Of a stretch of DNA of 6,727 nt, positions 1-5,472 are shown piece after piece. The translations under genes were made by a program, and so were the position numbers. Below the pieces are notes generated by a model. That model was not told the origin of the DNA, did no database searches, and worked only from the letters and a program-made list of their open reading frames with translations. Position 1 is the stretch's first letter, and each line of letters starts with the position of its first letter. Source of the DNA: an uncultured Lachnospiraceae bacterium (GTDB taxonomy: Bacteria; Bacillota; Clostridia; Lachnospirales; Lachnospiraceae); NCBI GenBank assembly GCA_910584695.1, contig CAJUBR010000113.1, positions 1 to 6,727 of the forward strand. Direction: 5' to 3'.

Positions 1-603
1 CTGGACAGGGAACTGGCACGCAGAGGGCACAGGTTTGTGCGGTATGCGGACGACTGCATGATTTTCTGTAAAAGCAGAAAGAGTGCAGAAAGAACCTTGA
101 AAAACATCATTCCGTTTATTGAGAGAAAACTTTTTTGGAAAGTGAACCGAAAGAAAACAAGCGTGACACATATCAGCAAAGTCAAATATATTGGATACGC
201 ATTTTATCGTTACAAAGGGAAATGCAAATTTCGGGTACATCCAAAGTCAGTAGCAAAGATGAAAGATAAAACCAGAGAATTGACAAAAAGGAATAACGGA
301 TGGGGAAATGAATACAGAGCCATGAAACTGACGCAGTTTGCCAGAGGATGGGTAAATTATTTCTCACTTGCAGATATGAAAGGACTTTTGAGGCAAACTG
401 ATGAATGGCTAAGACATAAGATAAGAACTATCTATTGGAAACAATGGAAGAAAGTCAGGACAAAATTCAAGGAGTTAAAGAAGTTAGGTGTGGAAGAGGA
501 AAAGGCATGGATATGTGCAAACATGCGGAATGGAAACTGGTATTGTGGTGGATATTTCGTATTGCAGACTGCCTACCCGATTATGGGGATTGTTACGCAA
601 TAG
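1..603 (+). CDS. ltrA: Group II intron reverse transcriptase/maturase, C-terminal part, 5' end outside window
   Basis: The reading frame is open from base 1 and ends with TAG at 601-603, giving 200 visible residues; the first in-frame ATG (37) lies inside the conserved YADD block and is not the real start. Visible residues 1-20 read as the RT active-site region (LDRELARRGHRF, then YADD at about 15-18, whose aspartates bind catalytic metal). Residues of about 95-145 match the group II maturase-specific domain (LTQFARGWVNYF, then DEWLRHKIR and WKQWKK). Family members combine reverse transcription with splicing of their own intron. The end is odd: after CANMRNGNWYCGG and VLQTA the family usually continues with a segment like TNERL then G, aromatic and YY. 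Here it breaks into YPIMGIVTQ and stops inside a 12-bp inverted repeat, so the C-terminus is probably truncated or frameshifted. No intron domain V is visible downstream, which suggests a defunct intron copy. Gene identity is sure; functional state is doubtful. Confidence 0.9.
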   Translation: MDRELARRGHRFVRYADDCMIFCKSRKSAERTLKNIIPFIERKLFWKVNRKKTSVTHISKVKYIGYAFYRYKGKCKFRVHPKSVAKMKDKTRELTKRNNGWGNEYRAMKLTQFARGWVNYFSLADMKGLLRQTDEWLRHKIRTIYWKQWKKVRTKFKELKKLGVEEEKAWICANMRNGNWYCGGYFVLQTAYPIMGIVTQ

Positions 604-704
604 GGGGGATTTTGCCCTTGATTTATGCGGCTTTGCAGGTGTTGAAATAACGGGGCAAGAGTTTTGTATGTCTGCCCTCAAAAATGGCGTTCTATTGCGT
701 AACA
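592..704. repeat. 12-bp perfect inverted repeat flanking about 88 bp
   Basis: GTTACGCAATAG at 592-603 and CTATTGCGTAAC at 692-703 are exact reverse complements; T591/A704 extends the pairing by one. Inside, TTGCCC (612-617) can pair with GGGCAA (654-659), and ATTTTG (609-614) could instead pair with CAAAAT (679-684), so the interval may fold as one branched hairpin. The left arm contains the stop codon of the maturase frame. It could be a small non-autonomous insertion, a remnant of intron RNA structure, or chance decay product. I cannot tell which. Confidence 0.6.
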
Positions 705-1009
705 GAAAAACAGAGAACCGACCACTAATGAAAGTGATGTGTTCTCTGCTCTTGCTTACACTCTGTTTGTCAGCGTTATTGATAAGTTGTTGTGAATACT
801 TCCTTATCAACGTAAAATTAAGGCTTACAGCGGTTTTGTGAGGTTTCAAAGAGTTGAAAGTTGTATCGAAGAATTTCCGAATTGTACTATTAAAATTATT
901 GATGTTGCAAACTGCGAATAGGAGATGATGATTGTGCCGAATCAGCTTATATTAGCTGCAAGGAAATACTATGATGTAGAATTGACAATGAATGATATGA
1001 ATAGTCTGA
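604..1009. other. Degenerate non-coding stretch with coding scraps, unrecognised
   Basis: No intact gene is supported here. Two stem-loops are visible: CAGAGAAC/GTTCTCTG at 711-718/741-748 with an inner CACT/AGTG stem, and TTGATAAG/CTTATCAA at 779-786/803-810. Neither is followed by a T-run, so they are not convincing terminators. In the frame starting at 841, protein-like text runs from about 796 to a TAG at 919-921 (for example FVRFQRVESCIEEFP and IKIIDVANCE). After the stop it continues in the same frame from ATG 925 to a TGA at 1030-1032 (MMIVPNQLILAARKYYDVEL). The amino acid composition looks like former coding sequence, but I do not recognise the family. A 37-residue hydrophobic ORF at 728-841 has a lipobox-like LLISC but no ribosome binding site and is probably chance. 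Confidence 0.4.
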
Positions 1010-1417
1010 CACAGATTTTTTCTTACATGTGATGGAAAGGATATCACAAGGTTTTTGCATACGAAATACTCGATGGTATTGGACGATTGCTTTCTTGGAT
1101 TTACAGATTAGAAGTATAGATGTGAAACTATTACGGATTCAACAGTAATGATGATACAAGTTGACAAGTTACAGTTGTTGATTGATAACAATATGGTATT
1201 TGGAAAGATATACACAAAATCACTCGAAAGCGGATTGCGTTATAAAATATACCGCGAGAATGAATTGATGACTAAAAATGCAACAGAGAGATATAAGCAA
1301 TTTGTAATGGATTTTCCTGAACTGGCAGAAAAGGTAAAACAATGCTTTGTTGCAACATATTTAGGAATAGAGCCGCAATCTCTCAGTCGCATTAAGAAAA
1401 AATTATCCGAGGATTAA
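1010..1417 (+). pseudogene. Crp/Fnr-family transcriptional regulator, broken
   Basis: Read in the frame of position 1022, this stretch gives part of a cyclic-nucleotide-binding-like domain (RFFLTCDGKDITRFLH, where DGKDIT is a typical strand-turn of this fold). A TAG at 1109-1111 interrupts it, and the frame then continues through ETITDSTVMMIQVDKLQLL, the usual end of the sensor barrel and start of the dimer helix. The ending TERYKQFVMDFPELAEKV, then FVATYLGIEPQSLSRIKKKL, is the classic Crp/Fnr helix-turn-helix with recognition helix. The piece from ATG 1148 to TAA 1417 (89 aa) is open but lacks most of the sensor domain; intact members are about 200-230 aa. The normal N-terminus is absent upstream, where the frame meets a TGA at 1007-1009. 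No good ribosome binding site precedes 1148. Family assignment rests on the C-terminal motif and is good; expression of the remnant is unlikely. Confidence 0.75.
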
Positions 1418-1420
1418 CAT

Positions 1421-1900
1421 TCATATGATCCCAATACAATTAAGCGTTCCATGTGCAATGATTGGAATGATGAGTCTGTCTTTTTTCTTGTACACAAATC
1501 CTCACAGGAGTCCAAGTATCAGGGAAGACCCCATATTCTGCCAGTCTGCTATGATATTTCTTTTAGTATTCCACATGTTACGGATAAGGATAAAAAGATT
1601 AGTATATATAGCCATGGCGATTTATCCAGATTACTAACATGTGTATATCTGCATCCTAATGTTTTCATAAGCGAAAATGGATATGCGATAGCTGAAGAAA
1701 ATCCGCCTAAAATAAGACCGGTAAAAATATCTGTAGGAAGGTATTTTTTATCATAAACAGCAGCTTTAAGGGATATATCATTTGATTTGTAAAGTAGCAA
1801 TGCGGCTGGTAGAACTGTGAATAGAACAATGAAAAACATCATACAGTAAGGGACATATTCAACTGCACCAGTGCGGAAGCCGAAGAAAATATGACTGAAC
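1421..1900 (-). pseudogene. CPBP-family intramembrane protease-like (CAAX protease-like) protein, broken
   Basis: On the minus strand an open frame from upstream of 1900 down to a TAG at 1549-1551 encodes hydrophobic segments (YCMMFFIVLFTVLPAALLLY; IFTGLILGGFSSAIAYPF; WLYILIFLSLSVTCG). It ends in GILKEIS, which resembles the motif around the catalytic EE of CPBP proteins. A second frame carries on with MGSSLILGLL, then an internal TGA (1502-1504), then GFVYKKKDRLIIPIIAHGTLN and a TGA at 1421-1423. The order GLL-x-GFVY, KKKDRL, PIIAHGTLN fits CPBP motifs 3-4, whose conserved H and N are kept. The expected FRG segment after the E motif is missing, so there is an internal deletion or frameshift plus a stop. 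The true 5' end is unclear; the open frame reaches 2058 but its first 60 or so residues do not look like the family. Its end lies 3 bp from the end of the Crp/Fnr remnant (convergent). Confidence 0.6.
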
Positions 1901-1922
1901 GTTTTGGAAAAGATAGTATAAT
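1895..1922 (+). promoter_or_regulatory. Possible promoter for the symporter gene (weak)
   Basis: A perfect TATAAT lies at 1917-1922. The best -35 candidate at about 16 bp spacing, CTGAAC (1895-1900), matches the consensus at only three of six positions. It would give a leader of roughly 115 nt before the symporter start at 2046. The -10 alone is suggestive; AT-rich sequence here makes a chance match easy. Confidence 0.25.
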
Positions 1923-2045
1923 AGCGTTGGAAACAGCAGAAGATGGTATTTCTTCTTTCTATTTTCCCTGTTTTATGGTAGGATAGAAAAGTTAAAAAAG
2001 AATAGTCAAATTTATCCAAAACAGTAATTTGACAAAGGAGGAAAC

Positions 2046-3467
2046 ATGTGGGATTCAATCAATAAGTTTTTGGAACATGTGGATGATCTGGTCTGGGGAA
2101 CGCCTCTTATGGTGTTGATTTTGACAGGAGGAATTTTGCTGACAATCCGTATGGGTGTTTTACAGATCAGAAAACTTCCGTTAGCACTTAAATGGATGGT
2201 AAAGAATGAAGAAGGCGGGGAAGGTGAAGTTACTTCCTTCGGTGCACTTTGTACAGCACTATCTGCAACGATTGGTACCGGTAATATTGTAGGGGTAGCG
2301 ACTGCCATTGGAACAGGTGGACCGGGTGCGTTATTCTGGATGGAGGTTGCCGCATTTTTTGGTATGGCAACCAAATATGCAGAAGGATTACTGGCTGTAA
2401 AATACCGTGTAGTAGATGAAGAGAATCATGCTTTAGGTGGACCATTTTATTATATTGAGCGTGGTATGGGAGAAAAATGGAAATGGCTGGCTAAGATATT
2501 TGCATTTTTTGGCATCTGTGTTGGTCTGTTTGGAATCGGTACTTTTTCGCAGGTAAATGGGATATCTTCTGCAATAAATTCCTTTTTTGATCCGGATATG
2601 AACTGGGCTGTTGAGGTGCCGGGTATTGGTACATATTCATGGACGGTAGTAATTGCATCTTTGATTCTAAGTGCATGTGTCGCATTGGTGCTGATCGGAG
2701 GAATCAAACGGATTGCCAATGTATCACAAATTGTTGTGCCATTTATGGCAGTTATCTATATTGTTATTACTGTTTCATTATTACTGTGTAATATAACCGA
2801 GATTCCCCAGGCGGCTGTGACAATCGTAAAAGGAGCCTTTCATCCAAAGGCTGTAACCGGTGGTGTGGCGGGGACAATGATAATTGCAATGCAAAAAGGT
2901 GTTGCAAGGGGTATCTTTTCCAATGAGGCTGGTCTTGGTTCTGCTCCCATTGCAGCAGCAGCGGCGAAAACAAAGGAACCGGTTCGTCAGGGATTGATTT
3001 CTATGACTGGAACATTTATTGATACAATTGTGATCTGTACGATGACAGGACTTTCCATCGTTTTAACCGGAGCTTGGCAGGCAGAAGGATTGGAGGGTGT
3101 TGAAGTTACCACGTATGCATTTAAGCAGGGACTTCCAATTCCGGAATCGGTATCCGCATTTTTGTTGATGTTGTGTCTTGTCTTTTTTGCATTTACAACA
3201 ATTCTTGGATGGGATTATTATTCGGAACGCTGTCTGGAATACCTTTCAGGTGGTAAGAAGAAAACCATTTTAGTGTATCGCTGGCTGTATATTATTGCTG
3301 TATTTATCGGACCTTATATGACAGTAAAAGCGGTATGGACGATTGCAGATATTTTTAATGGTTTGATGGCGATACCGAATATGATAGCAATATTTGCATT
3401 GAGCGGAGTGGTGGTGAAAGAAACAAAGAGTTTTTTCGAGCGTCACAAAAAGGGAGAAATTAAATGA
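2046..3467 (+). CDS. AGCS-family sodium:alanine/glycine symporter
   Basis: This intact gene encodes 473 aa, a normal length for the alanine or glycine:cation symporter family (TC 2.A.25), which imports small neutral amino acids with sodium across the cytoplasmic membrane. ATG 2046 is preceded by AAAGGAGG at 2034-2041 with 4 nt spacing. The protein is hydrophobic throughout with about 8-11 likely membrane segments (for example residues 20-36, 92-108, 149-168, 200-219, 227-248, 322-342, 371-387, 410-428, 438-456). Family marks include SATIGTGNIVGVATAIG (about 73-89), GGPGALFWMEVAAFFG (91-106, the family signature) and FSNEAGLGSAPIAAAAAK (291-308), followed by FIDTIVICTMTG. Where many relatives have AHA after GSAPI, this protein has AAA. 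Substrate (alanine, glycine or glutamine) cannot be decided from sequence. It is a single gene in this layout; the TPP-regulated promoter starts about 45 bp after its stop, so it is probably transcribed separately from the thi genes. Confidence 0.94.
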   Translation: MWDSINKFLEHVDDLVWGTPLMVLILTGGILLTIRMGVLQIRKLPLALKWMVKNEEGGEGEVTSFGALCTALSATIGTGNIVGVATAIGTGGPGALFWMEVAAFFGMATKYAEGLLAVKYRVVDEENHALGGPFYYIERGMGEKWKWLAKIFAFFGICVGLFGIGTFSQVNGISSAINSFFDPDMNWAVEVPGIGTYSWTVVIASLILSACVALVLIGGIKRIANVSQIVVPFMAVIYIVITVSLLLCNITEIPQAAVTIVKGAFHPKAVTGGVAGTMIIAMQKGVARGIFSNEAGLGSAPIAAAAAKTKEPVRQGLISMTGTFIDTIVICTMTGLSIVLTGAWQAEGLEGVEVTTYAFKQGLPIPESVSAFLLMLCLVFFAFTTILGWDYYSERCLEYLSGGKKKTILVYRWLYIIAVFIGPYMTVKAVWTIADIFNGLMAIPNMIAIFALSGVVVKETKSFFERHKKGEIK

Positions 3468-3512
3468 TCAATAAGGGATTTAACGTTTTGAAAAGAATAT
3501 CTTTGTTTTTGG

Positions 3513-3541
3513 TTGCCAATTACACTTAATTGTGCTATATT
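3513..3541 (+). promoter_or_regulatory. Sigma-A type promoter of the thi operon
   Basis: TTGCCA at 3513-3518 and TATATT at 3536-3541 are separated by exactly 17 bp. TG at 3533-3534 gives an extended -10 (TGC then TATATT). Transcription would start near 3547-3549, just upstream of the riboswitch. CAATTA (3517-3522) and TAATTG (3527-3532) form a 6-bp inverted repeat with a 4-nt gap in the -35/-10 spacer, which could be an operator half-site pair or chance in AT-rich DNA. Confidence 0.75.
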
Positions 3542-3554
3542 ATGTAAGAACTGA

Positions 3555-3648
3555 ATATGAACGGGGAGCTTGTGAAGCAGGCTGAGAGGAAGTCATCAAC
3601 TTCGACCCGCAACCTGATTTAGGTAATGCTAACGTAGGGATTCAATAT
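3555..3648 (+). ncRNA. TPP riboswitch (THI element) controlling thiC operon
   Basis: The conserved boxes of the thiamine pyrophosphate aptamer are all present and in order: ACGGGGAGC (3561-3569), GGCTGAGAGGA (3580-3590, containing the CUGAGA that contacts the pyrimidine ring), ACCC (3605-3608), AACCTGAT (3611-3618) and GGTAATGCT, then ACGTAGGGA (3622-3640, the pyrophosphate-sensing side). Helices visible are GCTT/AAGC (3568-3571/3575-3578), GAAGT/ACTTC (3589-3593/3599-3603), ACCT/AGGT (3612-3615/3621-3624), and a closing P1 formed by ATATGAA (3555-3561) with TTCAATAT (3641-3648) with one bulged A. When TPP binds, the family stabilises P1 and lets a downstream terminator form. It lies in front of thiC, thiM and thiE, a standard target set. 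Confidence 0.96.
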
Positions 3649-3673
3649 ATGTGTATTATTATGATGTTATATT

Positions 3674-3715
3674 AAGGGGGTTCCTTTGCAAGACGAAAGG
3701 GCCTCCTTATTTATT
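3674..3715 (+). terminator. Intrinsic terminator, expression platform of the TPP riboswitch
   Basis: AAGGGGGTTCCTTT (3674-3687) pairs with AAAGGGCCTCCTT (3696-3708) around an 8-nt loop (GCAAGACG). The stem has about 13 pairs, including wobbles at G3678-T3704 and T3681-G3701, with T3682 bulged. TTATTTATT follows, a moderate U-tract. It lies 26 nt after the aptamer and ahead of any coding sequence, as expected for TPP-dependent premature termination. AATATA at 3644-3649 (overlapping the 3' strand of P1) could pair with TATATT at 3668-3673 just before the terminator. A full anti-terminator that competes with the stem was not evident by eye. Confidence 0.85.
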
Positions 3716-3718
3716 CCC

Positions 3719-3842
3719 GCGAGTAATGAGTCAAGCGGACATGCTCGCATGTCCATTTGACGAATGCCGCGAGGGTCAAATACCCCGCAGCTCTGCTGCG
3801 TTGGAAGTTTGATGCCCCGTAGCTTGCTGCGGGGTTATTGAC
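3719..3842. repeat. Bipartite palindromic repeat, copy A, with a duplicated second hairpin
   Basis: First hairpin: GTCAAGCGGACATG (3730-3743) pairs with CATGTCCATTTGAC (3748-3761) around CTCG, 14 positions with one G-U wobble and one C-A mismatch in mid-stem. It is flanked by GCGAGTAATGA on the left and GAATGCCGCGAGG on the right. Second part: GTCAAATACCCC (3775-3786) can pair roughly with GGGGTTATTGAC (3831-3842). Between them sit two similar GC-rich hairpins, CGCAGC/GCTGCG (3786-3791/3795-3800) and CCCCGTAGC/GCTGCGGGG (3815-3823/3826-3834), which look like a tandem duplication. It lies in the leader between the riboswitch terminator and thiC. No coding potential is seen. Confidence 0.75.
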
Positions 3843-3846
3843 TTTA

Positions 3847-3907
3847 GCGAACAGCAGATGAAAGGCGTACATGCATGACTTTTGCTGTAACTGCTGTGAT
3901 TTTGACT
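3847..3907. repeat. Possible degenerate palindromic repeat, copy D
   Basis: The stretch begins GCGAACAGCAGATGAAAGG, which resembles the start of copy C (GCGAGCAGCGAGTCAAGAG), and contains the palindrome CATGCATG (3870-3877). ACAGCAG (3851-3857) pairs with CTGCTGT (3891-3897), enclosing about 33 nt. The right side ends in TTTTGACTTTT, similar to the TTATTGACTT ending of copy A. Similarity to the other copies is weaker and the assignment is tentative. Confidence 0.4.
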
Positions 3908-3911
3908 TTTA

Positions 3912-3995
3912 CAGGCAATGAGCCAGACAGATGTAAGGCATCCGTTTGGCGAACGTTTCGGGAGTCAGTACCTCACCGCTTGCGGCGGGATGACT
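3912..3995. repeat. Bipartite palindromic repeat, copy B
   Basis: First hairpin: GCCAGACAGATG (3922-3933) pairs with CATCCGTTTGGC (3939-3950) around TAAGG, 12 positions with one wobble and one A-C mismatch. Left flank CAGGCAATGA and right flank GAACGTTTCGGGAGTCAGTACC correspond to the same places in copy A. Second hairpin: AGTCA (3963-3967) pairs with TGACT (3991-3995), enclosing CCGC/GCGG (3976-3979/3982-3985). It ends 19 nt before the thiC start codon, so the second stem finishes just short of the thiC ribosome binding site (AAGGAAGG, 4000-4007). Confidence 0.7.
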
Positions 3996-4014
3996 TGAGA
4001 AGGAAGGAATAAGG

Positions 4015-5319
4015 ATGGAATACACAACACAAATGGATGCTGCAAAACAGGGCATTATTACAAAAGAAATGCAGTCGGTTGCGGAATATGAAGGAATGAA
4101 TGCAGATGATATCAGGGCATTGGTAGCAAAAGGACAGGTGGCAATTCCGGCAAATAAGAATCATATCTGCCTAAGTCCCTATGGCATAGGCAGAAAACTG
4201 AAGACGAAGATCAATGTAAATTTAGGCACTTCCAAGGATTGTCTGGATCTGGAGATGGAGATGGAGAAAGTAAGGGAATCTATCCGGCTGGGAGCAGAAT
4301 CTATTATGGATTTAAGCTCTTTTGGGGATACCCGTAAATTCCGTAAGAAGTTAACTTCAGAGTGCAGTGCCATTATTGGTACGGTTCCAATCTATGATGC
4401 GGTGGTGTACTATAACAAGGCGTTAAAGAGTATTACTTCAAATGAGTGGATTGATGTTGTCAAAATGCATGCCGAGGACGGTGTGGATTTTATGACAATC
4501 CACTGTGGAATTAATAAGGCGACGGCAGAGCGTTTTAAAAAAGCGAAGCGCCATACCAACATTGTTTCCAGGGGAGGTTCCATTATTTTTGCATGGATGG
4601 AGCTGACGGGAAACGAAAATCCATTTTTTGAGTATTATGATGAGATTTTGGATATATGCAGCCGGTATGATGTAACTTTAAGTCTTGGAGATGCCTGCCG
4701 GCCGGGAAGCATTGAGGATGCAGGAGATATCTCCCAGATGGAGGAATTAGTGACGCTTGGAGAATTGACACAGCGTGCATGGGAGAAAAATGTGCAGGTT
4801 ATGATTGAGGGACCAGGGCACATGCCTCTTGATCAGATTCGTGCCAATATGGAGATAGAGCAGACAATCTGTAAAGGAGCTCCATTTTATGTATTAGGCC
4901 CTTTAGTGACGGATGTAGCACCGGGGTATGATCATATTACAGCAGCTATTGGAGGTGCCATTGCTGCAACTTATGGTGCTTCGTTCCTCTGTTATGTTAC
5001 TCCGGCAGAACATTTACGTCTGCCAACGGTAGAGGATGTGAAGGAAGGTATTATTGCCTCGAAGATTGCTGCCCATGCAGCAGATATCGCGAAAGGAGTG
5101 CCAGGTGCAAAGGATTGGGATTACCAGATGAGTGAGGCACGTCGTAATCTTGACTGGGAAAGACAGTTTGAACTGGCGATGGATAGCGAAAAGGCAAGAA
5201 TGTATCGTGCAGATTCTACGCCGGAGCGGGAGGATACCTGTACTATGTGTGGGAAAATGTGTGCGGTAAGAAATATTAATAAAATACTCCGGGGCGAAGA
5301 TGTTGATATCATGGATTAA
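4015..5319 (+). CDS. thiC: Phosphomethylpyrimidine synthase ThiC
   Basis: ThiC is a radical-SAM-type enzyme that rearranges aminoimidazole ribotide (AIR) into hydroxymethylpyrimidine phosphate (HMP-P), the pyrimidine half of thiamine. The gene is complete, 434 aa, matching the short ThiC form without the N-terminal extension of the roughly 630-aa proteobacterial enzyme. Core motifs seen are SRGG (185-188), LSLGDACRPG (222-231), EGPGHMP (265-271), VTDVAPGYDHI (298-308) and VTPAEHL (328-334); the two histidines at 269 and 307 are in the places expected for metal ligands. The C-terminal iron-sulfur motif is C409-TM-C412-GKM-C416, one residue shorter than the CX2CX4C of the best-studied enzymes. 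ATG 4015 has AAGGAAGG at 4000-4007 with 7 nt spacing. It is the first gene after the TPP riboswitch and lies about 300 nt from the terminator across a repeat-rich leader; thiM follows after 153 nt. Confidence 0.97.
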   Translation: MEYTTQMDAAKQGIITKEMQSVAEYEGMNADDIRALVAKGQVAIPANKNHICLSPYGIGRKLKTKINVNLGTSKDCLDLEMEMEKVRESIRLGAESIMDLSSFGDTRKFRKKLTSECSAIIGTVPIYDAVVYYNKALKSITSNEWIDVVKMHAEDGVDFMTIHCGINKATAERFKKAKRHTNIVSRGGSIIFAWMELTGNENPFFEYYDEILDICSRYDVTLSLGDACRPGSIEDAGDISQMEELVTLGELTQRAWEKNVQVMIEGPGHMPLDQIRANMEIEQTICKGAPFYVLGPLVTDVAPGYDHITAAIGGAIAATYGASFLCYVTPAEHLRLPTVEDVKEGIIASKIAAHAADIAKGVPGAKDWDYQMSEARRNLDWERQFELAMDSEKARMYRADSTPEREDTCTMCGKMCAVRNINKILRGEDVDIMD

Positions 5320-5386
5320 GCAGGGATGAAGGAAAAGCGGGATTGTTAAAGCAGTTCGTTTATATTCGGTATTATATTTGATTTTT

Positions 5387-5450
5387 GCGAGCAGCGAGTC
5401 AAGAGTGCGTATTTACATGCATATTTGGCGGCTGCCGCAAGGTTGATTAC
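5387..5450. repeat. Palindromic repeat, copy C, between thiC and thiM
   Basis: GTCAAGAGTGCG (5398-5409) pairs with TGCATATTTGGC (5418-5429) around an 8-nt loop, with four G-U wobbles and one A-A mismatch at about the same stem position as in copy A. The left flank GCGAGCAGCGA and right flank GGCTGCCGCAAGGTTGATTAC align with copies A and B. The second GC-rich hairpin is missing; the thiM ribosome binding site follows at once (AAGGAAGG, 5455-5462). The rest of the thiC-thiM gap (5320-5386) is AT-rich, with no terminator or gene seen. Confidence 0.65.
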
Positions 5451-5472
5451 TTAGAAGGAAGGACGACGAATT

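Noticed and set aside
711..748. Hairpin CAGAGAAC/GTTCTCTG as group II intron domain V
   Set aside because: The core is near the right size, but it lacks the AGC triad, the GNRA tetraloop and the two-base bulge of domain V, and has a 4x4 internal loop instead.
728..841. Small hydrophobic ORF with lipobox-like LLISC
   Set aside because: No ribosome binding site and a short length in a decayed region; the hydrophobic run is likely chance.
484..849. Minus-strand ORF of 121 aa over the maturase end and the 592-704 inverted repeat
   Set aside because: It overlaps the real maturase frame on the other strand, has no ribosome binding site, and shows no recognisable domain.
1425..1756. Plus-strand ORFs of 70 and 101 aa
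   Set aside because: They lie over the minus-strand CPBP-like remnant, have no ribosome binding sites, and look like shadow translation.
2029..2034. TTGACA just before the symporter as a -35 box
   Set aside because: It runs into the ribosome binding site 12 nt before the start codon, so a promoter here would start inside the gene.
3492..3510. AAAGA-ATA-TCTTT stem followed by GTTTTT as terminator of the symporter gene
   Set aside because: Only five weak A-T rich pairs with a 3-nt loop; not a convincing terminator, though some read-through stop could occur here.
3870..3877. CATGCATG palindrome as a regulator binding site
   Set aside because: An 8-bp palindrome alone occurs often by chance, and it lies far downstream of the promoter.
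3719..3995. Repeats in the thiC leader as a CRISPR array
   Set aside because: The units are imperfect, differ in length and spacing, and have no uniform spacers or cas genes nearby.
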